Assembly: GCA_001838165.1 (NCBI GenBank)
Contig: KV835868.1
Location: 108,485-172,484 of the forward strand
DNA length: 64,000 bases
Direction of reading: 5' to 3'
From: Actinomyces sp. HMSC035G02
Lineage (GTDB): Bacteria > Actinomycetota > Actinomycetes > Actinomycetales > Actinomycetaceae
Both the position numbers and the translations under genes were made by a program. Under the pieces are notes generated by a model. It saw nothing but the letters and a program-made list of their open reading frames with translations. It was not told the DNA's origin and made no database searches. The stretch's first letter is position 1; each line of letters starts with the position of its first letter. Below are positions 62,772 through 64,000 of the stretch, piece after piece.

Positions 62772-63844
62772 GCGTGATTGCGTCCCATGCGTGGGGCTCG
62801 TGAATAGAAGCGCCGCAACGGCCCGTCGCAACGCTGTGTCGGTAGTTTCCACAGGAAACGACAGTCGGGAGCAGGATTGATCGGCCCCAAGGCTCGACTC
62901 AACCTGATCCGCAGCTGTTCCCAGTCGTCGTAGTCTGGCCAACTCACTCGGATGACCTGCCACCCGGCATCTCGAAGGTTCTGATCGCGCAACACCCACT
63001 CGCGCTTAGCTTGTTCGAGCTCGACGCGACTTTCCCCAAGTTTCTCAACCCCATCAAATTCGATGATGAGGTGCAAGTCTTCAATCAGGATGTCGATGTA
63101 GTAGTGGTGGCCGCGTACTCCAATATGCATCTGCGTTTTAACCGTGAAGGGACAGATGGACCGTACCAGCCATAGAAGCGCAGCTTCGGCGGGATTGGCA
63201 CAGCCTGGGTCGATAGTCTTGAGGACTGCGTGAGCGCGTCGGTAGCCGCGCACGTGGCCAGCCCGATCAAGTCGAGCGAGCAGTTCAGCTCGTATCTCCT
63301 CGGCTCTCCGGCGGCACTCATCCTGATGAAACATCGAGAACTGGCTCCATACGTTGAGTGCCATGCAGCCCAAGACGAATGCTTCCAGTGGCTCATCATG
63401 AAGCGCGCATCTCACGAGCGCATCGTAGGGGTGCTCTACGACCAAGCCGTCGATCCTCCTGCGTTCTTCCGAAAGAGGTGGAAACTCAGAGCATGACACC
63501 GATGTCGCTGGAACCGTCGTGGATCCGACGTGACACGAAGGGAGAGAAGAAGTGCATCTTCGGTTGTCCCGGTAGATGGTAACGGGAGGGTTTTGGGACC
63601 AGCCGCGAATCCCCAAAAGTCGTAAGCAACTCTGTCCGATAAAGATGGGAGAGTGCTTGTGGGAGGCATTGACGGCATGCATGCGTGCGCGAGCGACGGC
63701 GTCCCACACGTCCCAGGGGTTGGAACTTATGGAATCGAGGGGTAGGACTGCACAAATGCCACGCATGATGTGGACCATGGTTGATGTTGGTTGTTCACGA
63801 GATGAGTCTGCTGGAGGGGTGATGATGATGGAAGCCTGCGTCAT
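62747..63844 (-). CDS. DUF559/Vsr-like endonuclease-domain protein
   Basis: A 365-residue protein. The C-terminal domain (about residues 215-335) has the PD-(D/E)xK-like DUF559/Vsr fold: HHYYIDILIEDLHLIIEFDG (active-site Asp and Glu), VEKLGESRVELEQAKREWVLRDQ and AGWQVIRVSWPDY. The N-terminal 200 residues resemble proteins of this type in Actinobacteria that also carry AbiEi-like parts, but are less conserved. Biological role unknown; defence or repair nucleases are possibilities. The start ATG 63844 has no clear ribosome site and is uncertain. The stop codon and last residues lie inside the 19-bp repeat array, and another array lies upstream of the gene. Confidence 0.75.
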   Translation of the reverse strand: MTQASIIITPPADSSREQPTSTMVHIMRGICAVLPLDSISSNPWDVWDAVARARMHAVNASHKHSPIFIGQSCLRLLGIRGWSQNPPVTIYRDNRRCTSSLPSCHVGSTTVPATSVSCSEFPPLSEERRRIDGLVVEHPYDALVRCALHDEPLEAFVLGCMALNVWSQFSMFHQDECRRRAEEIRAELLARLDRAGHVRGYRRAHAVLKTIDPGCANPAEAALLWLVRSICPFTVKTQMHIGVRGHHYYIDILIEDLHLIIEFDGVEKLGESRVELEQAKREWVLRDQNLRDAGWQVIRVSWPDYDDWEQLRIRLSRALGPINPAPDCRFLWKLPTQRCDGPLRRFYSRAPRMGRNHADRLRTSG

Positions 63845-63896
63845 AGACGAAGTTTCGTACCATCATCAGCAGTGAGGAAAGCGCTAGACGGTGGCC

Positions 63897-63936
63897 TGTG
63901 GATACAACCGGTAGGGGATGGTCGCCCTGTGGATAA
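63897..63936. promoter_or_regulatory. Two DnaA-box-like sites
   Basis: TGTGGATAA at 63928-63936 is the exact complement of the DnaA box TTATCCACA. TGTGGATAC at 63897-63905 differs by one base. They have the same orientation, are 31 bp apart, and precede the third 19-bp repeat array by 16 bp. Confidence 0.55.
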
Positions 63937-63952
63937 CCTTGTGTGAGCATCA

Positions 63953-64000
63953 GGATAGGAACGGCACATCTGGATAGGAACCACGCATCTGGATAGGAAC
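63953..64000. repeat. Third 19-bp repeat array, running off the window
   Basis: GGATAG occurs at 63953, 63972 and 63991, again exactly 19 bp apart, with units such as GGATAGGAACCACGCATCT identical to those at 62481-62518. The array continues beyond the window. Confidence 0.9.

Overview
The window is GC-rich (roughly two thirds G+C) chromosomal DNA from a high-GC Gram-positive bacterium. The gene block mtrA-mtrB-lpqB-comF-hpf-secA, a WhiB regulator beside a TIGR03089-type protein and a DUF3499 protein, a SigR/RsrA-type redox sigma pair and a bL37 mini-gene are all actinobacterial hallmarks. The surface-polysaccharide content and the small-genome style of tightly overlapping genes suggest an Actinomycetaceae member such as Schaalia/Actinomyces. 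The genus is inference; no rRNA is present to settle it.

Left third (about 1-24.5 kb): a cell-surface glycopolymer locus. On the minus strand lies a phosphocholine (lic) operon: a fused CTP:phosphocholine cytidylyltransferase/choline kinase (licC-licA) with an N-terminal winged-helix domain, a LicB-like permease and two tandem LicD phosphocholine transferases, the last running off the window. It has its own TTCACA-N17-TACGCT promoter. Next come a DUF2142 membrane protein, two divergent GT4 glycosyltransferases, a GT2, a sugar epimerase/dehydratase, an RgpF-type rhamnan synthesis protein, an acyltransferase-3, an AlgX/AlgJ-like SGNH protein and a Wzm/Wzt ABC exporter whose ATPase has a C-terminal glycan-binding-type domain. 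Directly after the exporter is a secreted NlpC/P60 hydrolase with pneumococcal-type choline-binding repeats. A second GT2/DUF2142 pair, rmlB and a rhamnosyltransferase-like GT2 close the locus. Together this reads as: make a rhamnose-type polymer, O-acylate it, export it by ABC transporter, decorate it with phosphocholine, and retain a choline-binding peptidoglycan hydrolase on it.

Middle (24.5-52 kb): conserved actinobacterial core. TIGR03089, WhiB, a giant membrane GT2, DUF5719, a degenerate zincin, DUF3499, then the RDD/SpoIIM/DUF58/MoxR/DUF4350/DUF4129 membrane module, then mtrAB-lpqB-comF-hpf-secA. mtrA is preceded by three helically phased CGTGAC repeats that abut its start codon, and hpf by a structured leader. 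After secA come an Rv3235-like protein, a LysM protein, a BldC/excisionase-like regulator, and a SAF (CpaB-like) plus CpaE-like pair.

Right third (52-64 kb): SbcCD nuclease, a glutamine amidotransferase, a small membrane protein with a palindromic operator candidate, the aroA-rsgA operon with a DoxX-like protein, SigR/RsrA, and the 24-codon bL37 gene. The extreme right holds a DUF559-type endonuclease gene flanked by arrays of a 19-bp periodic repeat (GGATAG/CTATCC cores), with DnaA boxes just before the last array; this is the least explained part of the window. No tRNA, rRNA, CRISPR, transposase or phage gene was recognised.
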